Numbered from the stretch's first letter, positions 43,546 through 51,558 are shown. The stretch is 64,000 nt of DNA from Patescibacteria group bacterium (GCA_041661625.1 JBAZUB010000002.1:186001-250000); one strand, 5' to 3'. The notes: generated by a model from the sequence alone, not told the origin. Made by a program: numbers and translations.

Positions 43546-44205
43546 ATGGCTATCATCGAAGCAAAACAACTCAAGAAGCATTACCAGCAGGGCTCCAAGA
43601 CGATCAAAGCGGTGGACGGAGTTGATCTGGTCATTCAGGCGGGAGAATTCGCAGTCGTGGTCGGACCGTCCGGCTGCGGCAAGTCGACCTTGTTACAGCT
43701 CCTGGGCGGCTTGGACCGGCCGGGTGAAGGCAGCGTGACGGTGAACGGTTTGGATATGGCCAAAGCCAGCGACCGGAAGCTGACCAAGCTGCGGCGCGAG
43801 GGGATTGGGTTCATCTTCCAGAATTTCAATCTCATTCCCACTCTGACCGCCAGTGAAAATGTCGAATCGGCGATCGCCAAACGCACCGGCAAAGACCGGG
43901 AGCGATCCGATGCTATTCTAGACAGCGTCGGATTGGGCAGCCGGGCGCATCATTTGCCGACCAAGCTTTCGGGCGGTGAACAACAGCGGGTGGCGATTGC
44001 TCGAGCCTTGATAAATGAACCGGCCTTGATTTTGGCGGACGAGCCGACCGGCAATCTCGACAGTGATACCGGCGAGGAAATTTTGAACATTCTAAAGACG
44101 TTGAACAAAGAAAAAGGCAAAACCATCGTCTTGATTACGCACAACGATTACGCCAAGAAGTTCGCCTCGCGCGTGTATCACATGAAGGACGGGAAAATTT
44201 CATAG
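43546..44205 (+). CDS. ABC ATP-binding protein, LolD/MacB type
   Basis: 219 residues, single ATPase domain. Walker A VVVGPSGCGKSTLLQLLGG, Q-loop FIFQNFNLIPTLTASENV (the NLIPTLTA stretch is typical of the LolD/MacB group), signature LSGGEQQRVAIARAL, Walker B LILADEPTGNLDSDTGE and switch His in ITHNDYAK. Follows its permease by four bases. Transcription probably ends at the palindrome 44226-44255. Confidence 0.95.
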   Translation: MAIIEAKQLKKHYQQGSKTIKAVDGVDLVIQAGEFAVVVGPSGCGKSTLLQLLGGLDRPGEGSVTVNGLDMAKASDRKLTKLRREGIGFIFQNFNLIPTLTASENVESAIAKRTGKDRERSDAILDSVGLGSRAHHLPTKLSGGEQQRVAIARALINEPALILADEPTGNLDSDTGEEILNILKTLNKEKGKTIVLITHNDYAKKFASRVYHMKDGKIS

Positions 44206-44225
44206 TCCGTGAGTATAATAAAATA

Positions 44226-44255
44226 CGTAGGCGAGGATGATCATCCTCGCCTACG
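44226..44255. repeat. CGTAGG palindrome family, copy 3
   Basis: Perfect 30-base palindrome, left half CGTAGGCGAGGATGA. It lies 20 bases after the ABC ATPase stop and just before the terminator of the minus-strand orphan. The inner arm (AGGATGA) is unlike copy 1 or 2, yet it pairs perfectly. Confidence 0.85.
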
Positions 44256-44268
44256 GTTAGTATTATTA

Positions 44269-44301
44269 ATAAAGAAAGCCACCCGAGTTTGAAGGGTGGC
44301 T
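44269..44301 (-). terminator. Intrinsic terminator of the 44333-44992 orphan
   Basis: Minus strand: AGCCACCC / GGGTGGCT with a nine-base loop, then TTCTTTATT. Confidence 0.85.
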
Positions 44302-44332
44302 GGTTGTCGTTGTTTTCGACAGCGAAGTATTG

Positions 44333-44992
44333 TCATGGCTGCGGAGGTGAGTGCCGAAACGGTTTTACGATTAGGTGGGCGATTGGGCTGAACAGAACCG
44401 CGATGGCCCAGATGATCACGAAGGGCAGTGAAATCGGATTGAGCAGCAGGAACTTGGTCCGCATCTCGATCCGTTGTTCACGTGATGCCGTGCGCCAGAC
44501 CGCGCGGGAGCAGGCGGCCGCTGCCAAGCGATAGGTGCCGCTGGCGACCAGAATGACGGCGACCAGAGCGGCTAGACTACCGACGTAACAGTTGGCCGAG
44601 TACTTCGGTACGAACGGGTTCGTCGGAATCACGATCCGCTTGGAAGAAAGGAACACGGAGAAAGCGGCTAGCAGCACCGCCCAGAATAGCATCAGGACGC
44701 TGCCGAGAACCGCCCAGATTCCGACCCGCCGCATTTGCCCGCCGACCCGGCCGAATGACAGCTTGAGGAAGCAGACAAAGTCCATCAGATCGAAGATAAG
44801 GCCGCCGAATATGATATAGTCCAGCAGCCGAATGACACCAACAAGGGCCAATGGTACGATTCCTCCGAATAACGAGCCCGCTATCGCACCGTAGTACCAC
44901 GCGCTCGCTTGGATTTGCCAGCTGATGCAAGTTCCAACGGTGAGGCCGAAAGCCATGCCAATAGCGATGACAATGAGCATTGAACGCGTCAT
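44333..44992 (-). CDS. Orphan polytopic membrane protein
   Basis: 219 residues with about six hydrophobic stretches (MLIVIAIGMAFGLTVGTCI, AIAGSLFGGIVPLALVGVI, YIIFGGLIFDLMDFVCFL, VLMLFWAVLLAAFSVFL, LAALVAVILVASGTYRL, FVIIWAIAVLFSPIAHLIV). No motif recognised. Its own promoter and terminator, and a GGAGG site seven bases before the ATG, put it in the orphan-unit class. It sits between two CGTAGG palindromes. Confidence 0.7.
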   Translation of the reverse strand: MTRSMLIVIAIGMAFGLTVGTCISWQIQASAWYYGAIAGSLFGGIVPLALVGVIRLLDYIIFGGLIFDLMDFVCFLKLSFGRVGGQMRRVGIWAVLGSVLMLFWAVLLAAFSVFLSSKRIVIPTNPFVPKYSANCYVGSLAALVAVILVASGTYRLAAAACSRAVWRTASREQRIEMRTKFLLLNPISLPFVIIWAIAVLFSPIAHLIVKPFRHSPPQP

Positions 44993-45038
44993 GGCGCCCT
45001 CCAGGTTGAGACCTACGGTTTAGTATTGATTTGAAAGC

Positions 45039-45067
45039 ATCCTAAACCATATGTGACCAGGTGTCAA
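45039..45067 (-). promoter_or_regulatory. Promoter of the 44992 orphan
   Basis: Minus strand TTGACA (45062-45067), 17-base spacer, TAGGAT (45039-45044). Confidence 0.75.
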
Positions 45068-45095
45068 TGTGGGAAGACTCAAATTTTTATATTGA

Positions 45096-45144
45096 CGTAG
45101 GCGGGCCCCGTACCAGAATCGGTACGGGGTTCTGCCCGCCTACG
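45096..45144. repeat. CGTAGG palindrome family, copy 4 (long form)
   Basis: Outer arms CGTAGGCGGGC / GCCCGCCTACG with a second stem CCCGTACC / GGTACGGG inside and loop AGAATC. Lies between the two divergent orphan units at 44992 and 45235. Confidence 0.8.
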
Positions 45145-45174
45145 GTTGTTTTGTTGTGTTGGGGTGATTGTGAT

Positions 45175-45202
45175 TTGCCTTATTTATCAAAATCAGTATA
45201 AT
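45175..45202 (+). promoter_or_regulatory. Promoter of the 45235 orphan
   Basis: TTGCCT (45175-45180), 16-base spacer, TATAAT (45197-45202). Confidence 0.7.
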
Positions 45203-45234
45203 GCCAGTGGTCCCGAAAGAAGGAGGCATGGACT

Positions 45235-45507
45235 ATGTACGTACCACCCAAGCGTCACCGTACTCATGGTGGCACGGCGATGCAGACCACGGATGCGCCT
45301 GGAGGATGGCGTCAGATACGAGTCCGGGGCAACAACTACATCATTTTCGGAAGTGGCCGATGTATGCGCGTCGTGATGGCAACGTCGGTTTGGCCCGTTC
45401 GACAGTGTGCGTCGAAGAACATTCCCGGTGCCGTCAAGCTTCGCATGAGCCAGTATCAGGCCTGTTCGCGCAGTCGGTACCGCCGCATCCGTCGTCGGAA
45501 GTACTAG
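45235..45507 (+). CDS. Small very basic orphan protein
   Basis: 90 residues, rich in Arg, Gly and Cys (VRGNNYIIFGSGRCMRVV; end SRSRYRRIRRRKY). It looks like a nucleic-acid or anionic-surface binder by charge alone. ATG 45235 has AGGAGG eight bases upstream. Its own promoter and terminator. No family recognised. Confidence 0.6.
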   Translation: MYVPPKRHRTHGGTAMQTTDAPGGWRQIRVRGNNYIIFGSGRCMRVVMATSVWPVRQCASKNIPGAVKLRMSQYQACSRSRYRRIRRRKY

Positions 45508-45514
45508 GAGGTCC

Positions 45515-45544
45515 CACCCGCACACCGTGTGGGTGATTTCTTTT
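45515..45544 (+). terminator. Intrinsic terminator of the 45235 orphan
   Basis: CACCC ... GGGTG around GCACACCGTGT, then ATTTCTTTT. Confidence 0.75.
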
Positions 45545-45551
45545 GGAGGTC

Positions 45552-45581
45552 TTGACACCCCCCATACGGCCATGATAGTAT
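45552..45581 (+). promoter_or_regulatory. Promoter of the AbrB-ABC exporter operon
   Basis: TTGACA (45552-45557), 18-base spacer, TAGTAT (45576-45581). It lies 44 bases before the regulator gene; autorepression by the AbrB-like protein here is plausible but not shown. Confidence 0.6.
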
Positions 45582-45624
45582 ACCCGAAGTAGGAAACGTC
45601 TTACTTATAGGATATTGTAAATAT

Positions 45625-45873
45625 ATGATTCATTCCCTAAAAGGCCAAAAGGAATTCTACGGTACCACCACCATCAGCGCCAAAGGCCAAGTGGTAATTC
45701 CAGCCGAAGCCCGCACCGCCATGAAATTAACCAAAGGCGAGAAACTGCTGGTTTTTGGCATGGGCGGGCGGGTATTGGCTTTCATGAAAGCAGAAAACGT
45801 CGAAGCGATGGTGGCGCATATGGCTGAACAGCTGGCCGGCTTACAAAAAGTGATTAAAAAGGCCAAACAGTAA
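45625..45873 (+). CDS. AbrB/SpoVT/MazE-type DNA-binding protein
   Basis: 82 residues. The swapped-hairpin domain reads GTTTISAKGQVVIPAEARTA followed by MKLTKGEKLLVFG, the standard AbrB motif. A C-terminal helix (AMVAHMAEQLAGLQKVIKK) would dimerise it. No toxin partner is present, so it is not an antitoxin of the usual pair. It lies 15 bases ahead of the exporter genes and likely controls their promoter. No ribosome site. Confidence 0.9.
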   Translation: MIHSLKGQKEFYGTTTISAKGQVVIPAEARTAMKLTKGEKLLVFGMGGRVLAFMKAENVEAMVAHMAEQLAGLQKVIKKAKQ

Positions 45874-45888
45874 TTATTATCACCTCGA

Positions 45889-47655
45889 ATGCTCAAACTG
45901 GTTAAATATTTAAAACCATATATTTGGCAACTACTGGGTTTGCTGGTGTTTGTCTTTTTGTTGGTGGCGGCAAATTTAGAGCTACCAGACTTTATGGCCC
46001 GGATTGTTAACACCGGCATAGTCAATCAGGACATGCGCTATATTTGGAAAGTGGGTGCCGAGATGTTGCTTATATCCTTAGGCGGCGCGGCCAGCTCGGT
46101 GATCGTGGGATATTTTGCCTCGCGGATTGCTACGGGCTTCGCGCGCGATATTCGCGAGAAGGTTTTTACCAAAGTCGAGAATTTTTCTTTAAACGAGTTC
46201 AATACTTTTTCCACTGCGTCCCTGATCACCCGATCGACCAACGATATTCAGCAGATTCAAATGGTGCTGGTGATGCTATTACGATTGGCGTTAATGGCGC
46301 CGCTAACAGGAGCCTGGGGTATCGTTAAGGCCTATCATACCGCTCCTTCCATGACCTGGATCATGGCTCTGGCGGTGGGTGTGTTGTTGGTGGTGGTTGG
46401 TGCGGTATTCGTGGTGGCGATTCCACGATTCAAGATGCTACAGAAACTGGTTGATCGCCTAAATTTAGTTACTCGGGAAATATTAACCGGTTTGCGTGTC
46501 ATTCGCGCATTCAATACCGAAGCAAAGCAGGAGCAGAAATTTGATGCAGCCAATGTTGATCTGACCAAGGTAAATCTGTTCGTTAATCGGATCATGGTCA
46601 TCCTCCAGCCGATCATGATGCTGATAATGAATGTGACTATGTTGGGCATAGTTTGGGTGGGTGCGCGCGTGATTGACGCAGGCAATCTCCAGATCGGTAG
46701 CATGTTAGCATTTATGCAATATGCCATGCAGGTGATCTTCTCGTTCTTGATGATTTCAATTATTTTCATTATGGTACCGCGCGCGTCAGTGTCAGCCCAG
46801 CGGGTGGCGGAAGTGCTCGACAGTGAACCTAGCATCAAAGACCCGAAACAACCCGTACCGGCCGGTCGCAGTCAGGGGCGGGTGGAGTTTGACCACGTGA
46901 CCTTTACCTATCCCGGCGCGGATGAGCCGGTTTTGAAAGATATCACTTTTACTGCTGTTCCTGGCCAGACAACGGCGTTTATCGGCAGTACCGGCAGCGG
47001 CAAGTCAACCTTGATTAACCTGATTCCCAGATTATACGATGTCAGTGAAGGTGCGATTAAAATAGACGGCGTTGACGTGCGACAGATGCGCCAGGAAGAA
47101 GTGTTTGCCAAGATCGGCTATGTGCCGCAACAGGGTGTGCTGTTTTCCGGTTCGGTTGAGAGCAATATCAAATACGGCCGTCCCGATGCCTCAGATGATG
47201 AAGTAAAACAGGCGGCGCGCATTGCCCAAGCGGACGATTTCATCACCCAGCTTGAGGGCGGTTATACCGCACCGATTGCCCAGGGCGGCACTAACGTTTC
47301 CGGGGGCCAGAAGCAGCGCTTGTCCATTGCTCGAGCGGTAATTCGCCGACCAGAGATATTCATATTCGATGACAGTTTTTCAGCGCTGGACTTCACCACC
47401 GATGCCAAGCTGCGCCAGGCACTGGCCGGCATTACCAAAGGCCAGACCGTATTGATTGTGGCTCAGCGTATCAGTACCATTATGAAGGCCGATCGGATCG
47501 TCGTACTGGATGAAGGCCGGATCGTCGGTCAGGGTACGCATCGGGAATTAATGCGTGACTGTTCGGTTTATCGCGAGATCGCATTCTCCCAGCTTTCCGA
47601 AGAAGAATTGAAGCAGGTAGCCACCGTGCGGCCGGCCCAGGAGGCGACACAATGA
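45889..47655 (+). CDS. Heterodimeric ABC exporter, subunit with degenerate ATP site
   Basis: 588 residues: six-helix transmembrane domain, then ATPase. Walker A FIGSTGSGKSTLINLIP and signature NVSGGQKQRLSIARA are intact. The residue after Walker B is Asp rather than Glu (IFDDSFSALD), and the switch His is Gln (LIVAQRISTI). These changes mark the degenerate site of heterodimeric exporters such as TM287/288 and LmrCD. Its stop overlaps the start of the partner (ATGA). Likely exports drugs, lipids or peptides. No Shine-Dalgarno sequence. Confidence 0.93.
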   Translation: MLKLVKYLKPYIWQLLGLLVFVFLLVAANLELPDFMARIVNTGIVNQDMRYIWKVGAEMLLISLGGAASSVIVGYFASRIATGFARDIREKVFTKVENFSLNEFNTFSTASLITRSTNDIQQIQMVLVMLLRLALMAPLTGAWGIVKAYHTAPSMTWIMALAVGVLLVVVGAVFVVAIPRFKMLQKLVDRLNLVTREILTGLRVIRAFNTEAKQEQKFDAANVDLTKVNLFVNRIMVILQPIMMLIMNVTMLGIVWVGARVIDAGNLQIGSMLAFMQYAMQVIFSFLMISIIFIMVPRASVSAQRVAEVLDSEPSIKDPKQPVPAGRSQGRVEFDHVTFTYPGADEPVLKDITFTAVPGQTTAFIGSTGSGKSTLINLIPRLYDVSEGAIKIDGVDVRQMRQEEVFAKIGYVPQQGVLFSGSVESNIKYGRPDASDDEVKQAARIAQADDFITQLEGGYTAPIAQGGTNVSGGQKQRLSIARAVIRRPEIFIFDDSFSALDFTTDAKLRQALAGITKGQTVLIVAQRISTIMKADRIVVLDEGRIVGQGTHRELMRDCSVYREIAFSQLSEEELKQVATVRPAQEATQ

Positions 47656-49721
47656 ACCCAGCCCCACGACCACAATCGATGCCGAATTCGAACACGCCAC
47701 CGCGGCCCGGTCAGTTTGGACCGATGCGCGGCGGTCCGGCAGCCATGATGATGCCCGGCCAGAAGGCGAAGAATTTCAAGGGCACCATGAAGCAGCTGGT
47801 GGCTTATTTGAGGCCATACTGGATCTCGATTATTATAGTGATCGTCAGCGCGATCGGCAGTACCATCTTTGCCATTATCAGTCCGAAGGTGTTGGGTCAC
47901 ATGACCAATCAGGTCGTGTCCGATTATATTCACAAAACCGCCTACGAACAAGTTCAAGCCAATTTACCGGCCGGGACGATAATTCCACCCGGAACGACCG
48001 GGGCCCAGCTGCTGGAGCGGATGCCCGCGGTCGTGGCTGATAAAATACCGGCCGCCATTCGCGAAGGATTGAAGGCGCTTGATTTGTCTACGAAGCCGGC
48101 ATTCGATTATGTTAAGCTGCGCAACTTCGCGCTTGAGCTGATCGGTTTATATTTATTGAGCATGATCTTCAGCTACATTCAGGGCTGGATCATGACCAAC
48201 GTTTCACAGAAAGTAACGTACAAATTCCGGCGGGATATTTCGACCAAAATCGGCCGAATGCCTTTGAAATATTTTGACAGTCAAACGCACGGCGAAGTTT
48301 TGAGCCGGGTCACGAACGACATTGATACGGTCAGTCAAACGCTCAATCAAAGCCTGAGTCAAATTGTCACATCGGTGACCATGATTGTCGGTATTTTGGT
48401 AATGATGTTGACGATCAGTTGGCAGATGACCCTGGTGTCCTTGATAATTCTGCCGATAAGTTTTGGCCTGGTCGGCCTGATCGTGAAACGATCTCAGAAA
48501 TATTTCAAACAGCAGCAGGATTCGCTGGGCCAGATCAATGGCCACGTGGAAGAAATGTATTCCGGCCACAATGTGATGAAAGTCTTCAATGGCCAGCAAC
48601 GCTCGATCGCCAAGTTTAATGCCATTAACAAGGATTTGTTCGGTAGCGCCTGGAAATCCCAGTTTCTATCCGGTCTATTGTTTCCGTTGATAAGTTTTAT
48701 CGGCAACCTGAGCTATGTGGGCGTATCGGTGGTTGGCGCTTGGCTGGCGGTGCAGGGCCGGATCAATATTGGCGACATCCAAGCCTTTATTCAATACGTC
48801 AATCAATTCAACCAGCCGATCATGCAGACCGCCAACATTGCCAATGTATTGCAATCAACGGCCGCGTCGGCGGAACGGGTGTTTGAGTTTTTGGCCGAGT
48901 CAGAACAGTCGTCAGAGGCTGATCAGCCGGTCACGATTAAGGACGTAAAAGGCCGGGTTGATTTTGAAAACGTGGTATTTGGTTACAATCCCGATAAGAT
49001 TATCATCAACGGTTTTTCGGCTTCAATCCAGCCGGGTCAGCGGGTGGCGATTGTCGGCCCCACCGGTGCTGGAAAAACCACCATGGTAAATCTGCTGATG
49101 CGATTTTACGAAGTCAATTCGGGCGCGATCAAGATTGACGGCGTTGATATTCGAACCCTGAAACGGGCCGACGTGCGCAAACTGTTTGGCATGGTATTGC
49201 AGGATACGTGGCTGTTCAACGGGACGATTCGCGAGAACCTAGCCTACGGTAAAACTGACGCATCGGAAGAAGAAATTATTGCCGCCGCCAAAGCCGCGCA
49301 CGTGGATCATTTCGTGCATTCATTACCGCACGGCTACGACATGGTGCTGGACGAGGAAGCCAACAATATATCCCAGGGTGAAAAGCAGCTGCTGACGATC
49401 GCCCGTGCCATGCTGGTTAATACGCCGATGTTGATTCTGGATGAGGCCACCAGCTCGGTCGATACCCGTACCGAAGTGCTGATCCAAAAAGCCATGGAAC
49501 GTCTGATGCATGGCCGGACCAGTTTCGTCATCGCCCATAGGTTGTCGACGATTCGCAACGCCGATTTGATTCTGGTGATGCGCGACGGCAATATTGTGGA
49601 ACAGGGCCAGCACGAAGCGCTATTGAAACTGAACGGCTTCTACGCGTCGTTATATAACAGTCAGTTTGCCGGACCAACGGGGACGAACAGTCCCGCGGCA
49701 GTTTCGGACGTCGGTGCGTAA
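47652..49721 (+). CDS. Heterodimeric ABC exporter, catalytic subunit
   Basis: 689 residues. A Pro/Met-rich head of about 45 residues, then a six-helix domain with a long external insert between helices 1 and 2 (about residues 85-145), then a canonical ATPase: Walker A IVGPTGAGKTTMVNLLM, signature NISQGEKQLLTIARA, Walker B LILDEATSSVD with Glu, switch His in VIAHRLSTI. The signature has Gln in place of the first Gly (SQGE), as found in many such partners. It works with the preceding subunit. Confidence 0.94.
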   Translation: MNPAPRPQSMPNSNTPPRPGQFGPMRGGPAAMMMPGQKAKNFKGTMKQLVAYLRPYWISIIIVIVSAIGSTIFAIISPKVLGHMTNQVVSDYIHKTAYEQVQANLPAGTIIPPGTTGAQLLERMPAVVADKIPAAIREGLKALDLSTKPAFDYVKLRNFALELIGLYLLSMIFSYIQGWIMTNVSQKVTYKFRRDISTKIGRMPLKYFDSQTHGEVLSRVTNDIDTVSQTLNQSLSQIVTSVTMIVGILVMMLTISWQMTLVSLIILPISFGLVGLIVKRSQKYFKQQQDSLGQINGHVEEMYSGHNVMKVFNGQQRSIAKFNAINKDLFGSAWKSQFLSGLLFPLISFIGNLSYVGVSVVGAWLAVQGRINIGDIQAFIQYVNQFNQPIMQTANIANVLQSTAASAERVFEFLAESEQSSEADQPVTIKDVKGRVDFENVVFGYNPDKIIINGFSASIQPGQRVAIVGPTGAGKTTMVNLLMRFYEVNSGAIKIDGVDIRTLKRADVRKLFGMVLQDTWLFNGTIRENLAYGKTDASEEEIIAAAKAAHVDHFVHSLPHGYDMVLDEEANNISQGEKQLLTIARAMLVNTPMLILDEATSSVDTRTEVLIQKAMERLMHGRTSFVIAHRLSTIRNADLILVMRDGNIVEQGQHEALLKLNGFYASLYNSQFAGPTGTNSPAAVSDVGA

Positions 49722-49749
49722 CCGGTATCGGTTTGAGGCGTACAGGGAA

Positions 49750-49777
49750 TTGACAATCATCCTTGTTTTGATATAGT
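49750..49777 (+). promoter_or_regulatory. Promoter of the 49834-50469 orphan pair
   Basis: TTGACA (49750-49755), 16-base spacer, TATAGT (49772-49777). The first ten bases, TTGACAATCA, the spacer length and the -10 are identical to the promoter at 50549. Confidence 0.8.
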
Positions 49778-49833
49778 CAAACCGATCTTGATGCGACAGA
49801 GGCGCGGATATGACAACCAGGAGGGCTCTTTCA

Positions 49834-50244
49834 ATGCCGAAAATCGTTGTTGATCCAATCGTCACACTCACGACGTATGAGCTGGTCATTGGGGTGCTGT
49901 CGCGGTTGCCTAGGCGCCGTTTCACCGAAGGGCGGTATTTCCAGTTCTTTTTGAGCTTGTTAGAAGACAGGCCGGAGGTCGTTCAATACCTCCCAACCAC
50001 TTCGCCAACTCGCGGTATGAAACTGAAGAGTCTCTATCGAGTTCTATCGATCATGGAGATAGGCCAATTCGTGGCCTGCTACCCCGAAGTTTATGAAATT
50101 CGACTATCAATGGCAACTGCCACACGCGCCGATGAACTGCGGACAATTCTTGAGGCGAGACATGGTGCGCTCTTTGATGCTTTAGCTCGAGAGTTTATAA
50201 CCGTCCGAACGAGGGGAACCACAGCGGTGGTTCCCGGGAGGTAG
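49834..50244 (+). CDS. Orphan protein, 136 residues
   Basis: Start ATG 49834 is eight bases behind AGGAGGG; an ATG at 49810 lacks a site. Soluble, mainly helical (LTTYELVIGVLSRLPRRRF, FQFFLSLLEDRPEVVQYL, ADELRTILEARHGALFDALA). No motif or signal. It shares a transcript with the next gene, whose ribosome site GGGAGG overlaps this stop region. Not recognised. Confidence 0.65.
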   Translation: MPKIVVDPIVTLTTYELVIGVLSRLPRRRFTEGRYFQFFLSLLEDRPEVVQYLPTTSPTRGMKLKSLYRVLSIMEIGQFVACYPEVYEIRLSMATATRADELRTILEARHGALFDALAREFITVRTRGTTAVVPGR

Positions 50245-50247
50245 ACC

Positions 50248-50469
50248 GTGGTTGAAATCGTCACTCGGCACACGAACCCCCACTGCACCGCCCCCCGTTG
50301 TTTTGTCAGCGCGAACGGAGATCACGCCCAGATCATAGTGGTGCGAGACGGTCGTCCGGAAACCGTCTTCACCGGTCCGAAGTTCGATGAGGTAGCGGCG
50401 AAACAGTGGGAGGACGAACGTCCTCACTTGCCCATCCATCGCATCAGAGAGGCTATCCCCACGTCCTAA
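50248..50469 (+). CDS. Small orphan protein, 73 residues
   Basis: GTG start seven bases after GGGAGG and three bases after the previous stop. Sequence VTRHTNPHCTAPRCFVSANG, AQIIVVRDGRPETVFTGP, HRIREAIPTS: a small beta-hairpin-like domain. Two Cys and four His in the first half could bind metal. The stop codon lies in the loop of the terminator, so translation runs into the hairpin. Unrecognised. Confidence 0.6.
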   Translation: MVEIVTRHTNPHCTAPRCFVSANGDHAQIIVVRDGRPETVFTGPKFDEVAAKQWEDERPHLPIHRIREAIPTS

Positions 50470-50487
50470 AGTGGGGATTATTTTTTC
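50455..50487 (+). terminator. Intrinsic terminator of the 49834-50469 pair
   Basis: ATCCCCAC / GTGGGGAT with an eight-base loop that contains the stop codon, then TATTTTTTC. Confidence 0.9.
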
Positions 50488-50548
50488 ATCTCATTCTTTC
50501 GGTCTCCAAGGATAATGTGGGATTGTTTGGCATTCCCAGATGTTCCGA

Positions 50549-50576
50549 TTGACAATCAAGGTGCCTGTCGTATAGT
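50549..50576 (+). promoter_or_regulatory. Promoter of the zinc-finger micro-protein
   Basis: TTGACA (50549-50554), 16-base spacer, TATAGT (50571-50576). Confidence 0.8.
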
Positions 50577-50611
50577 TATATTGGTGTCGACATGTCGGAA
50601 GGAGGTCGTCG

Positions 50612-50812
50612 ATGCACGATGGATGTGGGGTAGAAGTCGGGCGTTGTCACTGCAGCTGCCACACTGAAGGCGGCGTCAAGGCGGTACACTGTTCGCCTTG
50701 TTGTGGTTCGTGTCCAATATGTGGTTTGGACCGAATCAGTAATGCGCATATGGAAGCGCATCTAAAGACGCATGAACCAGATTCCCGGGTCGAACCCGAA
50801 CCAACCAGTTGA
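50612..50812 (+). CDS. Cys/His-rich micro-protein with a C2H2-type finger
   Basis: 66 residues. The first half is CHCSCH plus HCSPCCGSC, and the second half is CPICGLDRISNAHMEAHLKTH's pattern Cys-x2-Cys-x12-His-x3-His, the classical zinc-finger spacing that is rare in bacteria outside the Ros/MucR group. Ten Cys and six or more His in total point to two or more zinc sites. ATG has a perfect AAGGAGG seven bases ahead. Own promoter and strong terminator. It could bind nucleic acid or buffer metal; the sequence does not decide. Confidence 0.75.
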   Translation: MHDGCGVEVGRCHCSCHTEGGVKAVHCSPCCGSCPICGLDRISNAHMEAHLKTHEPDSRVEPEPTS

Positions 50813-50841
50813 AGCGACTGTGGCAATCCAACGGCAGTTAC

Positions 50842-50872
50842 CCTCGGTCAACCTGACCGAGGTTCTTCTTTA
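50842..50872 (+). terminator. Intrinsic terminator of the zinc-finger micro-protein
   Basis: Perfect nine-pair stem CCTCGGTCA / TGACCGAGG with loop ACC, then TTCTTCTTTA. Confidence 0.92.
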
Positions 50873-50892
50873 TGATTGCGCGGAATACGCAG

Positions 50893-50921
50893 TTGACAAT
50901 AATAAGATATTTTGATTGTAT
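50893..50921 (+). promoter_or_regulatory. Promoter of the 50969 orphan
   Basis: TTGACA (50893-50898), 17-base spacer, TTGTAT (50916-50921); weak -10. Confidence 0.5.
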
Positions 50922-50968
50922 GTATGGGTACGAACTGGATTCTTGGGGAACAAACCGGGGAGGCGAAT

Positions 50969-51517
50969 ATGAACCAGGTATCTTGGGTCGGTATCGCAAC
51001 AGCGCCGCTGGCCTTCGCGATTTGGCGGCTGTTCGTATGGATCGTCGGCGTTCCCGTGGTTAGCGCGACGGTCAGTAGGCAAACCACGAATTCACGGATG
51101 GCTATCCAACAACTATTGGTGGTGTTGCCACTCGCAGTAGCCGTGACTTTCGTACACTGGTGCTTGTTTCACCAGTTGGCCTGGTTGTCGGCTGGACTGT
51201 TCGCATGGCTGGGCTTGATCGCGCTGGGGATGGGTGAAGGACGCCACGGACTGGGAAGCTTGAACGTGATCGCGGCCGTTATCATCAGCTTCTTAGGAGC
51301 GGGGCTCTGGCTCAAGTCAATCGCGTTTCCGGAAACGTACATCGCCGCAGCGTTTGTAAGCGTGTGCTTCTGTGTACTACTGCGGCGACGCGTAGCCGAG
51401 TTCCGTGTATTTGTACCCGAAACCGATCGGAGTGGACAATGGTTGCTGCGGCGGTATGACGAGTCGGTAACCTTTGCTATGATGGTGTCAGCCACCACAA
51501 TGATCTGGAAGGGCTAG
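50969..51517 (+). CDS. Orphan polytopic membrane protein, 182 residues
   Basis: ATG 50969 follows GGGGAGGCGAAT. Earlier in-frame ATGs at 50912 and 50924 lie inside or beside the promoter. Four or five helices (VGIATAPLAFAIWRLFVWIV, LLVVLPLAVAVTFVHWCL, LSAGLFAWLGLIALGMG, VIAAVIISFLGAGLWL, AAAFVSVCFCVLL), then a cytoplasmic tail VFVPETDRSGQWLLRRYDES. No known family. Own promoter and terminator. Confidence 0.65.
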   Translation: MNQVSWVGIATAPLAFAIWRLFVWIVGVPVVSATVSRQTTNSRMAIQQLLVVLPLAVAVTFVHWCLFHQLAWLSAGLFAWLGLIALGMGEGRHGLGSLNVIAAVIISFLGAGLWLKSIAFPETYIAAAFVSVCFCVLLRRRVAEFRVFVPETDRSGQWLLRRYDESVTFAMMVSATTMIWKG

Positions 51518-51528
51518 GTGTCTAGTAC

Positions 51529-51558
51529 GCGCCCTGATTCGCATCGGGGTGCTTTTTT
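51529..51558 (+). terminator. Intrinsic terminator of the 50969 orphan
   Basis: GCGCCCTGAT / ATCGGGGTGC (G-U pairs) with loop TCGC, then TTTTTT. Confidence 0.9.
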
